Shown: positions 1 to 10,382 of the stretch, one piece after another | Layout of the letters: each line of letters opens with the position of its first letter | How positions within the stretch are numbered: position 1 is the stretch's first letter | From: Fragilaria crotonensis | Taxonomy: Eukaryota; Bacillariophyta; Fragilariophyceae; Fragilariales; Fragilariaceae | Reading direction: 5' to 3' | NCBI GenBank assembly: GCA_022925895.1 | Contig: JAKSYS010000509.1 | Coordinates: 1-46,382 of the forward strand | DNA: 46,382 nt | Notes under the pieces: model-generated | What the model was told of the DNA's origin: nothing | Databases searched by the model: none | The model's input: only the letters and a program-made list of their open reading frames with translations | Translations under genes and position numbers: made by a program

Positions 1-379
1 GGAAAATTGACTCGGCGGTCGCCAAATTGAAAAGAAATCCGTTTCAATACGACGTTTGAATCACTTTTTACAGAGGAATCGCATCGATTGAGTGATTTCA
101 TGCGTAACTTCGAGGGAGTGGTTACTGCACTTCTACTTCGTCACCGGAGCGGTGACATATGTCGGAGATTCTAAGCTCGTTACTATCGGTGGAGTGCAAT
201 TGGATCCCACGCGAAATGGGACTGTCAGGATTAACGCTGGATGGCAATACACGGTGGAGGATGCTGATCAAGTCCGATTGTCCGAAACCGATCCCATGAC
301 GTGGATTATCGCCGTGGAATACCTACAGTTTAGACGAAGACCAGACAACAGAATCACGGTCGTCGATATTAGAAAGTAG
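1..379 (+). pseudogene. Unrecognised family, copy A (3' end only, window-edge fragment)
   Basis: The 3' part of a gene that occurs three times in the first 4.4 kb (other copies at 2394-3250 and 3630-4428). From about 139 the reading frame is clear and runs to a stop at 377-379. It carries the family hallmarks: a VTY.GD.KLVTIGG stretch, an INAGW.YTVEDA stretch and a terminal WIIAVEYLQF stretch. Upstream of about 139 the match continues at DNA level (the AAGAAATCCGT..CAAT segment) but the frame is broken and the conserved KFLNKYG region is not readable. The 5' part lies outside the window. I do not recognise the family and give it no function. It is probably a decayed partner of the duplicated unit, because the pyruvate kinase copy beside it is also broken. 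Confidence 0.6.
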
Positions 380-674
380 GACGCTTGGCATATCCGATCA
401 CCAGTCACCATGATCGAAGATATGATTGACCTGGCGGCCAACCGACCGGTGATCAACATGTACATTGAAGCACCCTCATGTATGAAGCAGGAGAACAAGC
501 GGTGCGGCAGGAGCGTTCAGCACCAATGCAGCGAAGAATATGGAGTAGACAGACAAATAAATTATTTCGCTTTGGACTTATATCGTGCTTCCTGTCTTCT
601 CGCTGCTGGAGCTACGGATGTCCAATGATGATCGAAAGAAACATACTTCATAGTCCAATCACAGGTTCTAGGAC

Positions 675-1625
675 AAAGCACTTCACGACAAAAGCAGAGA
701 CACGAACAGAATTTGATTAAAATGTTAGTCTGGTCCCACATGTACATAACGCTTCCATGGCATGCCAGCAGTTGCACACGAGCTGTTGGTTTCATCATTC
801 GACATGCACCAATTTCATAGTGGCTGTATCATGCTGTGTGTCCACGTCCACATAGACAACCGAATCTCCCACCTTGACGAATCCCAATTTCTTCGCATCC
901 TCCACTGCCTCCTCCAACGAACCCGTCCCAACAATGGGATGGATTCCACGATAAATCATCAACTGCCGTCCCAATTTGGCATTGTCACAAAAGCACAAAA
1001 TGGGCACTTAGGGTCGGTACGCACTCACGAGTGCGGAAGAGTCCATCCTTGAGCGTCGAAACCAAAATGGCCGTGGCCTGTTGGTATCCGCGGCCGTGAC
1101 GGCCGCCTTGGCAATGGCACCCATGAAAGAGGCGTCAGGAGCCTGAATCGTCGGACCGATGCACCGCCCACACCACCCTCGGACGCGTACCGTTCAGCAC
1201 TCAAGATAATGTCATTCATGATTTTGACGGATTCAACAGGATACGGTTCATGGCAGTTTCTCCCGACAGCATGACACAGTCGGCACCATCGTAAATGGCA
1301 TTCGTCACGTCTGCAACTTCAGCGCGAGGACGAGGATTTTGGCCATACTTTCCAACATTTGAGTGGCCACAATGACGGGTTTGCCAACAGACTTGCAGGC
1401 AGCCACCATTTCCTTTGGGCGTTGGTCACTTGCTGCAATGGGAGTTCGACACCCAAATCACCACGTGCCACCATGATGCCGTCACTGGCCTCGAGAATGG
1501 CTCCAATTCTCATTTAGCGATTCAATTTTGGAAGTCGGGCCTTCCCAATTCCTGACCGTTCTTTGAATATGCCACATTTTATATCCTTCTTGTCACCTTC
1601 TCCTTGTCGGACATGTTGGGATGAA
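675..1625. repeat. Left arm of a direct segmental duplication (right arm about 4778-5825)
   Basis: From AAAGCACTTCACGACAAAAG (675) the sequence matches AAAGCAGTTCACGACAAAAG (about 4778) and stays near-identical through the pyruvate kinase C-terminal region to about 1500. A weaker match, including the TTGTCGGACATG segment, then fades out near 1625. Differences are scattered substitutions plus 1-2 base indels, some in the left copy and some in the right. Looser similarity also continues upstream into the family gene on both sides, so the duplicated unit was probably family gene plus pyruvate kinase. Confidence 0.8.
795..1620 (-). pseudogene. Pyruvate kinase, truncated second copy
   Basis: A minus-strand relic of the intact-length gene at 4898-6578. 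The C-terminal domain is readable (795-1007, ending in MKLVHVE as in the other copy). The active-site region with [16 protein letters not shown] is readable at 1319-1513. Between and beyond these the frame is broken several times: one base is lost near 1245 and several near 1325. Beyond about 1500 the N-terminal two thirds are deleted or unrecognisable. It keeps the GACTGTGTCATGCTGTC segment near 1280 intact where the right copy has lost two bases, so the two copies carry different lesions. No functional enzyme can be made from it. Confidence 0.85.
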
Positions 1626-2393
1626 TCAAAGTTCAAGACTCAAGGGACGATCATAGACTTGGCGGCGGCGAGATACATATCGTGTCAGTCTCTAAGATAC
1701 CGTCGTATTCATCATGCGAAAGTGGGCACCCCAGTTTGGTCCGTCATGAACATTCGAATTGGATCTAAGACTTGTCTTGCCTACGGTGGACCCTCCCATT
1801 GCTTTGATTCGTCGGCAGAAAGGACATGGTCATGGACAGGCTGACGAGGATCTTGTTGGGGCTTTGATCAGGGGTGCAAATGGAATAAAACGGGCAACGA
1901 TGAGGAACTGTGGGGATGGCAGGAGCGTGCTCGCGCGAAATCGCTGATGACGATAAAGCAGAAGATTAAGTGATTTATGCTTTCCCGTACATCATACGAT
2001 ATGTTGCCCTTCTGAAGGAGCGGCGATGTCAAACAACGTTTCTTCCAGATCGTAGAAGAATCCTACCTCATCATGCAATTTAGACCGGCTTTGGCTCGCA
2101 CAAGCTGTTAGTCACACAAAAAAGAACCACGAACATAACTTAAATGAGATCCGGCTCTATTACGCAACACTTCCGTGTGACCACCAGTCAACACCACTGT
2201 CGGTCAGTTCACGAGGTTAAATGCATGGGTTACAAAGGATTATCGGAGTATTCTGCGGAGTCTCGGTTTTATTTTCTCAACGCATCGTCATTGTACATGC
2301 TGGTCGCGCTCAGGTGACCGCGTGACGAACCAAAGCTTTGATCATGGTGAATGGTCATCAGATACACAAAGCTTCCAACTTTTCTAAGTTGCT
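1626..2393. other. Intergenic, no supported gene
   Basis: I see only short open frames, with no family match and no repeat structure, between the decayed pyruvate kinase copy and the inverted family copy B. Faint remnants of further pyruvate kinase sequence may extend a little past 1625. Confidence 0.5.
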
Positions 2394-3250
2394 TCAATCC
2401 TTATTAGGTTTCCACCACCTCCTTCCTCGTTTCACATCTTCCAGTTGTCGATACTCAATAGCGATTATCCATTCACGCGGGTTGGTTTCGGAAAGGACAA
2501 CTTTTCCCGCGTCCATTACAGTGTATTTCCATCCCTCGCCAAGAGGCCCCGTTGTCGCGGGGACTAAGTGCTCTCCACCAATAGTAGCGAGCTTGGCATC
2601 TCCTGTCAACGTCAACTCTGCACTGACGGAGTAGATAGCAGTAACCACTGCCTTGACGTCAATTGAATCGCGCCTCCAAGTGACGCCATATTTGTTCAGG
2701 AATTTTGTCAATCCTATCATTGACACCGATTTCTTCTTGATTCCGCCTTTGCCGAAGGACGGTCTCCAACGGTCGTCACTATTCATTTCCAAGCCGACGT
2801 TGGCAAGATCGTCATTTGTTAGTGGACAGGAAGCGTATAAACGTGACGTAATTGCAGCCGACTGTGTCACGTCCGACGCTTGTATATACTGCACACCTGC
2901 ATTGTTGACAATGCATTCAAGTTCATCTTTCTGGATGTCATTAACGTATGAGATAAGAGTGCCATGGCTCCCGGATTCTTGAGCACGGCCTTGCGCTTAA
3001 AGGCCGCGCTCCTCCACGTCGCGGTGTTCGATGACCTGCAGCAGCTCAATACTGTGCGCGGTCGGCTGCATGGCACGGCTGACTTAACAGCCCTACCGGC
3101 AACGTTTGAGAAGTCGTCGGAGTGCTCAAATGAATAGATGTCATTAAAGAGCGCTGTATCCGCACTGTCAGTAACCCCTTCTCTCGAATGTTTAGCAGCA
3201 TTTTCCTTCGAATATTGTTTTGCCTTTCGGTAACGAAAATCCAGTTTCAA
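2394..3250 (-). CDS. Unrecognised family, copy B (inverted, frame-broken)
   Basis: Minus-strand member of the same family as 1-379 and 3630-4428. The C-terminal part (2894 to 2394) reads without interruption and contains KSVSMIGLTKFLNKYGVTW, a LTLTGDAKLATIGG stretch, EGWKYTVMDAGKVVLSE and EWIIAIEYRQLE, then a basic tail. The N-terminal part lies in other frames: an ELLQVIEHRDVEERG segment near 3040, then AVLKNPGAMALL near 2980, then QKDELECIVNNAGV near 2920. Two small indels (near 3005 and 2925) separate them. Aligning copies B and C shows their frame breaks are in different places, so the ancestral protein was probably one chain of about 280 residues. No signal peptide, membrane segment or known domain is evident. 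Function unknown. Confidence 0.6.
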
Positions 3251-3629
3251 ATATTCTGATCAAACGTTCGATAGTTTAGCGATGGTGCTGTGCGAACTCG
3301 CGGAGTGTTGTGCATGGGGTTCATGTCCGCAACAAAATTTTCGGTCTACGTATTGTAACTTCAAGTTCGGATCAAATAACGGGCGGAACTTCAAGTTCGG
3401 TCTGAACCCACCGAAGTATCTCTCTATTCAACTACTATGCATGGTATACTTGTCGTTTCTCGTACTCTGGACTCTGGGGACGTGGTAACAAGCAATCTCT
3501 ACGGCAGACTGCACTTGTTGGATCGAAGATAGATTGAAAGTATGCGTACGGAGTACGCGAGTTCACGACGTATACCAGTTATCAAAACACTAGGAACTGT
3601 ACCCTTTAAAAACGAAAGAAATTGAACTT
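3251..3629. other. Short spacer between divergent family copies B and C
   Basis: The 380-bp gap between two divergently oriented copies. The only structure is a 14-bp direct repeat AACTTCAAGTTCGG at 3357-3370 and 3387-3400 (30-bp period) and a GTACGGAGTAC palindrome at about 3546. It probably holds the promoters of both copies, but I see no defined site. Confidence 0.4.
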
Positions 3630-4428
3630 TTGTTTGTGGACAGGCCGCAACGACAACTAGATCTGCACGTTATGTGGGGCAGAGACTCCTTTCCAAATGC
3701 TGTCCGCGGCGCTACCCAAGCTGGCGTACCTTGCGTTCGACCATTCACAGATATCCAGCTCTTGCAGTTCATCGAACATGGCCACGTGGACTGGTACGGC
3801 TTCTATCATCAGACGCACGTGCTCAATAACCCGGAAATCGCATGACACTCTCATCACGTACGTTGACGGTGACGACCAAAGAAGAACTTCAAGAACTTGT
3901 CAGTGATGCCGGTGTACACATTTTACAAGCTTTGAACGTGACACAAGCAGCTGCCTCAAAAGCGGGTTTATACGCATCCAGCCCATTGGAAGCAACCACG
4001 CTTTCCAGCATCGGCTTGAAGGTGACGAGTGACGTTAGTTGAGCCTCACTTTCGGCAATGGCCGAATACAGAAGAAATCGGTATCAATTATGGGATTGTC
4101 CAAATTCCTGAACAAATATGGCATCACGTGGTGCCCCGATACAATTAACTTCAAGGCGATGGTAACTGCTATCTACTCGGTGACAGGAGGTTTGACGTAT
4201 ACAGGAGATGCCAAGCTCGTTACTTCTGGTGGAGGGCAATTGCGCCCCACACCTACTGGACCTGTTAACGTTAACGCGGGATGGGAATACACTCTAACCA
4301 ATTCCGGAAAAGTCGTCCTGTCCGAAATCAATCCACATGAATGGATAATCGCCATCGAGTACCGAAAGTTGGAACAAGGAAGGAGAACTGGAGGAACTGG
4401 CAACAAGATAAGGATAGTGAGAACTTAA
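3630..4428 (+). CDS. Unrecognised family, copy C (best preserved)
   Basis: Three consecutive reading frames make one protein of about 265 residues: 3630-3845 (with QLLQFIEHGHVDWYGF and VLNNPEIA), 3842-4042 (TTKEELQELVSDAGVHILQ and NVTQAAASKAGLYAS), and 4039-4428 (KKSVSIMGLSKFLNKYGITW, YTGDAKLVTSGGGQ, NAGWEYTLTNSGKVVLSE, HEWIIAIEYRKLE). Adjacent frames overlap by only 1-2 codons and copy B is continuous across one of these junctions, which points to single-base indels rather than introns. The C-terminal third looks beta-rich, the middle helical. No signal peptide or transmembrane segment is seen. I do not recognise the family. Confidence 0.6.
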
Positions 4429-4897
4429 AAGGATGAAGTTTCACGGTACAGAGCTGATCCTCGTTGACCACAAGCGAAGCCACGGATGGCCGCCAACCGA
4501 CCTCTTGGTTAGTTCCCGGAGTATGTAATAATGACAATGAGTTATAACGAAACACAGAATAATGTATGCATACTGCATACTCCATCCAGTCTGCAACAAG
4601 TGGACGGCGGGAGGACGTGCCCGCGCGACACCGGCAACGAAGGTGCAAGGGACACAACGTAGATAGATGTTCGCGGTCTCGCTTCGCTCCCTGAGAGAGC
4701 GACGATTTCACATAATGCGTCTTCGGGGTCATTCGAAACCCACCTCACAAACCCATTTAGATCGGCTCTAGAGGACAAAGCAGTTCACGACAAAAGCGGA
4801 GACACGAACAGAATTTGATTAACATGTTAGTCTGGTCCCACATGTACATAACGCTTCCATGGCATGCCAGCAGTTGCAACACGAGCTGTTGGTTTCA
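4429..4897. other. Spacer between family copy C and the pyruvate kinase 3' end
   Basis: Genes on either side converge here. From about 4778 the sequence belongs to the segmental duplication. No gene is supported; a TATGCATACTGCATACT stretch near 4563 is the only local repeat. Confidence 0.4.
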
Positions 4898-6578
4898 TCA
4901 TTCGACATGCACCAATTTCATAGTGGCAGTATCATGCTGTGTGTCCACGTCCACATAGACAACCGAATCTCCCACCTTGACGAATCCCAATTTCTTCGCA
5001 TCCTCCACTGCCTCCTCCAACGACCCCGTCCCAACAATGGGATGGATTCCACGATAAATCATCAACTGCCGTCCCAATTTGGCATTGTCGCAAAAGCACA
5101 AAATGGGAACTTGTGGTCGGTACGCACTGACGAGTGCAGGAAGAGTCCCATCCTTGAGCGTTGACACCAAAATGGCTGTGGCCTGTTGGGTATCCGCGGC
5201 CGTGACGGCAGCCTTGGCAATGGCACCCATGAAGGAGGCGTCAGAGCCTCGAATCGTCGGACGGATGCACCACCACACCACCTTCGGACGCGTACCGTTC
5301 AGCACTCAAGATAATGTCATTCATGATTTTGACAGATTCGACAGGATACTTGCCTTGGCAGTTTCTCCCGACAGCATGACAGTCGGCACCATCGTAAATG
5401 GCATTCGTCACGTCTGCAACTTCAGCGCGAGTGGGACGAGGGTTTTGGCCATACTTTCCAACATTTGAGTGGCCACAATGACGGGTTTGCCAACGGAATT
5501 GCAGGCGGCCACCATTTCCTGGGCGTTGGTAACTTGCTGCAATGGAAGTTCAACACCCAAATCACCACGTGCCACCATGATGCCGTCGCTGGCCTCGAGA
5601 ATGGCGTCGAAATTGGCCAATCCAGAGAGGGATTCAATTTTGAAATGAGCAATGGTCGGAGTGCAGTGTCGGGCCATCCCATTCTTGAGCGCATTTCTCA
5701 ATGTGTTCTCGGATTTGATGAACTCCAGCGGCCGTCTGGACAAACGAGGCCGCCACGTAGTCAATATCCTTGGTCATTCCGTATTTGATATCATTCTTAT
5801 CCTTGTCCGACATGGCAGGAATGTCATCCGTGTTGGCACCAGGCAGATTGACTCCGGCACGCGATCTCAATTCTCCCGAATTTGCAATTTCACAAACAAC
5901 GTCGGTTCCGACAATTTGTCTCACGACGAGAGAAATCGCTCCATCGTCCAACAAGACGCGCATTCCTGGTTCAACTGCCTTGTGCAAATTACGATAATCA
6001 ATGTACAGATGCGTGTCAGTCGAACCCGCATCACGTCGTTCATCCGTCGTTTGGAGTGTCAAGGTATGGCCCTGTTGAAGATGGATGGTTTCATGACCAC
6101 TCACATCATGTGCCAATTTGCCCGATCGAATTTCGGGTCCTTTGGTATCCAAAAGTACAGCACGGAGATTAATGCCACTGTGTTCGGGATCGCGCATCGA
6201 ATGACGACCACGACATTGTTTGAGATTGGATGTGCGCAATTCGACTTCTTCGACTGTGGCGTGGGAGAAATTGAGACGCATGATGCGCATGCCGGCGTTC
6301 ACAACCTGTTGGAGGACGGGAAGCTGTTCGCTGGTGGGACCAATCGTTGCCACGATTTTGGTCAATTTGGGAGCGTAGGCAGTGGGAGATTCATCGAGCT
6401 GGCCGGATGGATCAGGAAGGTGGAATTTTGTAGAAAGAGGGGCCGAATGAAGAAGTGAGGTCGAGTAAGAAGAACGCGTGCTGGCGCTTGGTATGTTGAG
6501 AGCCTTGATGTTGAGAGTCGCTGCGCGGGTCGTTGTTGTTCTGGCGACTTGGCGGAGAGAAATCATAGTGTGCATCAT
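4898..6578 (-). CDS. Pyruvate kinase, probably mitochondrial (frame-broken)
   Basis: Converts phosphoenolpyruvate and ADP to pyruvate and ATP, the last step of glycolysis. ATG at 6576-6578 (followed by a second in-frame ATG). The first 45 residues are rich in Arg, Ser and Thr with no acidic residues, like a mitochondrial presequence. Then come [11 protein letters not shown] and [12 protein letters not shown] (N domain and start of barrel), [12 protein letters not shown], the B-domain, [13 protein letters not shown], the [17 protein letters not shown] active-site signature, [12 protein letters not shown], and a C domain ending MKLVHVE. Full length would be about 555 residues, normal for the family. 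Four small indels break the frame: near 5655, near 5436 (one A short in an A run), near 5380 (two bases short; the left copy keeps them) and near 5250 (one base extra). Everything else, including conserved residues, is intact, so these may be sequence errors. If they are real, the gene is dead and the window has no working copy. Confidence 0.92.
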
Positions 6579-7220
6579 GCTGAATTATTACCACCGGTTG
6601 TAACACTGTAAACAGTAAGACCAACAGCGTAAGTGTGAGCAGGTGGGAGATCGATTGATGAGAATGAGATTGCCGATGGCCAGAAAGCTGATTCCGATGC
6701 AGATAGATTCGCATCTGAATCCCTTTCTTCAAACGAACGGTTCGCAAGCGAGCTCCAGGAAGATTATTATGGTCAAGGATAAACTCTTGTCCATTTGTCT
6801 GTGCATGTACGCGCGCACGAAGCACAAGACGCTCGACAGACAAAGGAGTGATTTTAGATAAGACAGTAAGCGAATGCGACAGTAAGCGATCTCACCTACT
6901 GTTACTGCACTTACCGTCTACTCGTTACGGAGTGTCACACTTACGGCTCTATGTACTAGGACTATTCGACATTGTACGGTATATGATACAAGTACATGCC
7001 GATGGGAAACACATGCTTTCGGATGTAAAAATTGCTCACTTGCTTTGCAACTGATCGATTTGATTGAATGCGGTGATGATACCTGTTCATTTTTTTGCTA
7101 GGGGTTAGCCATTAGACTGATAAAGTATGAGGGGAACTTTGGGAAAGTTTAATATGGAGAAAGTTCCAAAAATAACGGAGTACATCGGTGCACTTCCATC
7201 TTCCATTTGAAATCGTGCCA
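6579..7220. other. Intergenic, shared 5'/3' flank
   Basis: Upstream region of the pyruvate kinase gene and downstream region of the beta-trefoil gene. Open frames here are short and unsupported. It presumably contains the pyruvate kinase promoter; I see no recognisable element. Confidence 0.4.
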
Positions 7221-8034
7221 TTACTTGAATTTCCAATGCTCCCAATCTTGTGCATGTGGCATTAAACGAACTGTACCGTCAGGCCATGCAGACAGATACG
7301 TGCCATGAACTGACGGAAAGTCATGCTACCGTCACCATATTCTCTTTGAATCCACTCTTCATAGGTCTTGGAGTGGCATGAACTTCACAGTCCCATCAGG
7401 CCACGCAGATAAAAACAATCCGTTGGCCTCGAAACGGAAAACGAGCTTCCCGTCGCGTAGTCGCGTTAAACGAAACGTCGAGCTTTGGCCAGATGTACTC
7501 AGCAATGTAGCAATGTTAACTGGCTTTACAGAAAGGTAGGTGTGATGAATGATAGAAAACAAGCTGGCAGCGCCAAGGTCAGTCTGCAATACCCTGTTGT
7601 CATCGGCATGTCTGATGGACTTCGTATCGTTTCGCCCTTCGAAGAGCAGTCCCTTGTCTACGAGCTCCTGCGCTACTCCGGTCCGTGGTCCTCGAGGATG
7701 GACTTAAAGTCCCGAACATTGTCGCCTTCGATAAGCTTGGTTCCTCCAGCTTTGCCTCCTCCTGCACCTCCAAGAGGCCCGGTCGTGTTGATCCCTTTCC
7801 CGGCACGAATGCCACCACGAGTCTGGTAGATGAATCGAAGTTAGAAAACGTACATGATTTGTAATCAATAACGGGAGAATGAACAAGTTGATAGGATGTC
7901 GGTGCACTTTGATTTTCTTTCATGTTGTTACAACTCACGTTGTTGGCATGGCCTCGAGCAAGAGTTGCACCAACCGCCGCGATGGAGAGAGTCAAGAAGG
8001 ATAGAAAGAACGCTGCTACCGAAGTGACTTTCAT
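7221..8034 (-). CDS. Secreted beta-trefoil (fascin-like) protein, one intron, frame-broken
   Basis: ATG at 8032-8034 starts a signal peptide (Lys then about 20 hydrophobic residues, cleavage likely near AAVGA). Exon 1 ends after HANN; a GTGAGT donor (7938) and a TCTACCAG acceptor (7823) bound a 116-nt phase-0 intron. Exon 2 resumes TRGGIRAGKGINTTG, then a Gly-rich stretch. The rest repeats a unit seen twice: FRFEANGLFLSAWPDGTVKF at about 7440-7380 and HGTYLSAWPDGTVRLMPH at about 7300-7250, separated by YEEWIQREYGDGSM. NG.FLSAW.DG repeats are typical of fascin/actin-crosslinking beta-trefoil folds, which in diatoms are often secreted. The stop is TAA at 7221-7223 after DWEHWKFK. Frame changes near 7690, 7362 and 7303 are not explained by splice signals. 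The ligand is unknown. Confidence 0.65.
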
Positions 8035-8226
8035 GCCTTCATCTATTTTGTGCTGAAAGTAAATCTCAGATCTTGGTTGATAAACAAGCGTTGCGTATCC
8101 CTCTCTTAATGGTGTACAACGACGAAAAAAGTTGTTCCGTGCAACACGTAGTAACTCTCAGCTGAGATAAAACATTAACAACAGGACAATACGTGTTGTG
8201 TCGCATTTCGGTCCTTTAGATTTAAC

Positions 8227-8448
8227 ATGGCAAAATGTCCCATATGCCCACGTTCATGGATGCCGCGACATAAACGAAGGTGCTTTTCACGTGTGATGGT
8301 GGAGCAAGCCGATCATACTGTACGTCATAAGGGCACTCAAGATCATGGGACATTGGCATTGATCAATTGCGCAAGACCGAATCGAGACGATTCTTCCCTT
8401 TCATCGATGAGAGGAGTATTCCTCGATGTCGAGACTTCGTCCATATGA
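8227..8448 (+). CDS. Short hypothetical with a Cys-rich start
   Basis: An ATG-started frame of 73 codons whose first residues contain CPICPRSW and HKRRC, a spacing loosely like a zinc knuckle. Nothing after residue 25 looks conserved, and the end of the frame runs into the 80-bp tandem repeat. It could be chance or a transposon remnant. Confidence 0.2.
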   Translation: MAKCPICPRSWMPRHKRRCFSRVMVEQADHTVRHKGTQDHGTLALINCARPNRDDSSLSSMRGVFLDVETSSI

Positions 8449-8640
8449 CAAAAAGGACTTGATCTTCGAATTCTGTACCGTAGAAATGTTTCTCGACATA
8501 AATTTATGTCAATTCTTTGTCTGTATGACGAAAAGGGCTTGATCTTGGAATTCTAAATGGTAGAAATGTTTCTTTTCATAAATTCATGTCGAGGCTTTGT
8601 CCATATGCCATATTATCGAAAAAGGACTTGATCGTACATG
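8425..8640. repeat. Tandem repeat, 80-bp period, about 2.7 copies
   Basis: The block CTT(C/T)GTC..TATG followed by A-rich sequence and CTTGATCTT starts at 8435, 8515 and 8595, an exact 80-bp period. Copies differ by a few substitutions; the third is shortened and has a small insertion (ATATTATCG). It is non-coding and lies upstream of the retroelement remnant. Confidence 0.75.
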
Positions 8641-8892
8641 ATAATGATTTCTCCGAGCGTGACCGCTTGGAAGAAATCGGTAAAAAAAAGAGACGTATCA
8701 TACAGTGCTGGAACCCAGTAAACCTATAGTAATCGAGAAACAGCATCGATTCTATTTCTCATTGATTTTGGATTGCATGCACAATGTGAACCCATAAGTG
8801 TGAGGTTTGATATAACATCAAAAAGTTATCGTACTACATACATCATTTCAGAAAAAAATTCGAAAGATTAATTGCGAGCTGAAATTGCTACT

Positions 8893-10382
8893 TTATCCCG
8901 CAAGACTCATAAAGCCGATATCGGCAGCGCAGCAATCACCCATCTTGATGACGACCATGTGTTTCTAACGCACTTTGATACCCTATTCCCTTTACAGGAG
9001 TGATCTTGGCAGAATTCCAGCCAGCTGTATGCCTCGCTCCTTGCGCGCACCAAGCTCACTATTGCCTGCTGTAACCATGTTGCTGGCACCGATAACACTC
9101 TTGCTGACTTTATCTCGCGCCCCCCCAATCAACTTTATCTCACATCATGATCGTTGCGAACAGATTTATCGCAAGGAGCCGAGGCTCACGTATTATCACT
9201 TTTTCCGGCCAAATCAAGAGCTCTTATCCTGCCTGGCGTCCAGGCTGTTCACCGAAGTCTGGAAGGAAAGCCCGCCTCGTCCGCCAAAGTTGCGAGGACA
9301 GGTCGAAATCGTCGACTTGTTCATGACTTGTTCGTGTTCTGTCACCATTTGAATCTCTCAGATGATTGCAAGACTGTGCAAACTTCCAATTGGGAATGTA
9401 TGCAACGCATCTTGCGACGGGCTCAACGTTACATTTTCGTTCCATCAAAGCAAGCACGGTCGCTGTACTTACACGATATCGTGTCCTTTCTCGGCCGCTT
9501 CCGTGCCATTGACCCCCGGTTCGTATCGGCAACAGACACAAAACTGGCCCCTGTAATTGCCAAGGTCTTGGAAGAACAGAAGGGGTGGGAACCTGTCCCA
9601 AACCGTCGCGAACCTTTTACTTTGGAACTTCACAAAGAAATTGCCAACAACTTGCCAACAATTGACCTCAATACATGCTGTCACAGCAATGTCCAACTGG
9701 ACACTGTGCAATTTATATGCAGGTTGTTGTGGCATCAAATGGACCCAAACGAGTAGCCACAACCGCTACCTGTCAATTTCTTGCGCAACCGTTTCCAACA
9801 CGCTTACGCTTTTACTCTCGATGACGTGCAATGTTTTACTGCCTCTTCTTCACCTGTATCAATCCCAACTGCCATCGCCAACCCGTCACTTGTCGGGAAA
9901 ATCAAACTCAGATTTGAGGAGGAAAAAATGAAGAAAATGGCGAGTGGAAGATGTTCACTCGCAATCCGACCCACCCCCACTTGTGTTTTGTCGAACATTT
10001 TATTGCCATCCTAGCCCGACACAAGCTGCTCACTAACTCATCACCAGTCCACCCGCTCAGTGTCTACCGAGCACCCGACGGTGTACTAGCCTATAACATC
10101 ACAATTGTTGACATTGAGAAAGTTATCCGTCGAGCAGCTGCAACGCTGTATAATCTGGACCCGATCAAGCATCGCGCCCAACTTGCACTTTGGTCGAGCC
10201 ATTCTCTGCGAGTTGGCGCCTGCACAACTCTCTACTCCCAAGGCTTTAGCAAGATGGAAATCAAGTACCTTATCCGCTGGAAATCTAAAACATTCCTGAC
10301 TTATCTCCGTAATCTCGCCGTTACCTCTCGACGCCACAATGTTGCGATGAATGAAACGAGTACAATACCTAACTTTGTTTAG
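8893..10382 (+). mobile_element. DIRS-like tyrosine-recombinase retroelement, truncated
   Basis: Several frames read one protein. At 9003-9140 the end of a reverse transcriptase/RNase H-type region is seen (CNHVAGTDNTLADFISR). Then comes a tyrosine recombinase: an N-terminal SAM-like region (HDLFVFCHHLNLSDDCKT to LHDIVSFLGRF), LYAGCCGIKWTQ near 9717, AFTLDDVQCF near 9808, a KNGEWKMFTRNPTHPH stretch near 9940, the catalytic box SHSLRVGACTTLY and IRWKSKTFLTYLRN with the candidate nucleophile Tyr, and a stop at 10382. Reverse transcriptase upstream is absent, so this is a 5'-truncated copy. Frameshifts occur near 9700, 9780 and 9930. The first catalytic Arg, expected in the LYAG.R..EW box, appears to be Cys, suggesting an inactive copy. 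The DIRS/Ngaro class is inferred from the RH-then-YR order. Confidence 0.7.

Noticed and set aside
5652-6458. 268-codon plus-strand open frame opposite pyruvate kinase
   Set aside because: Antisense shadow of a well-supported gene; composition is not protein-like.
6412-6843. 143-codon minus-strand frame overlapping the pyruvate kinase start
   Set aside because: Different frame from the presequence, with no conserved content; the in-frame ATG at 6576-6578 explains the start.
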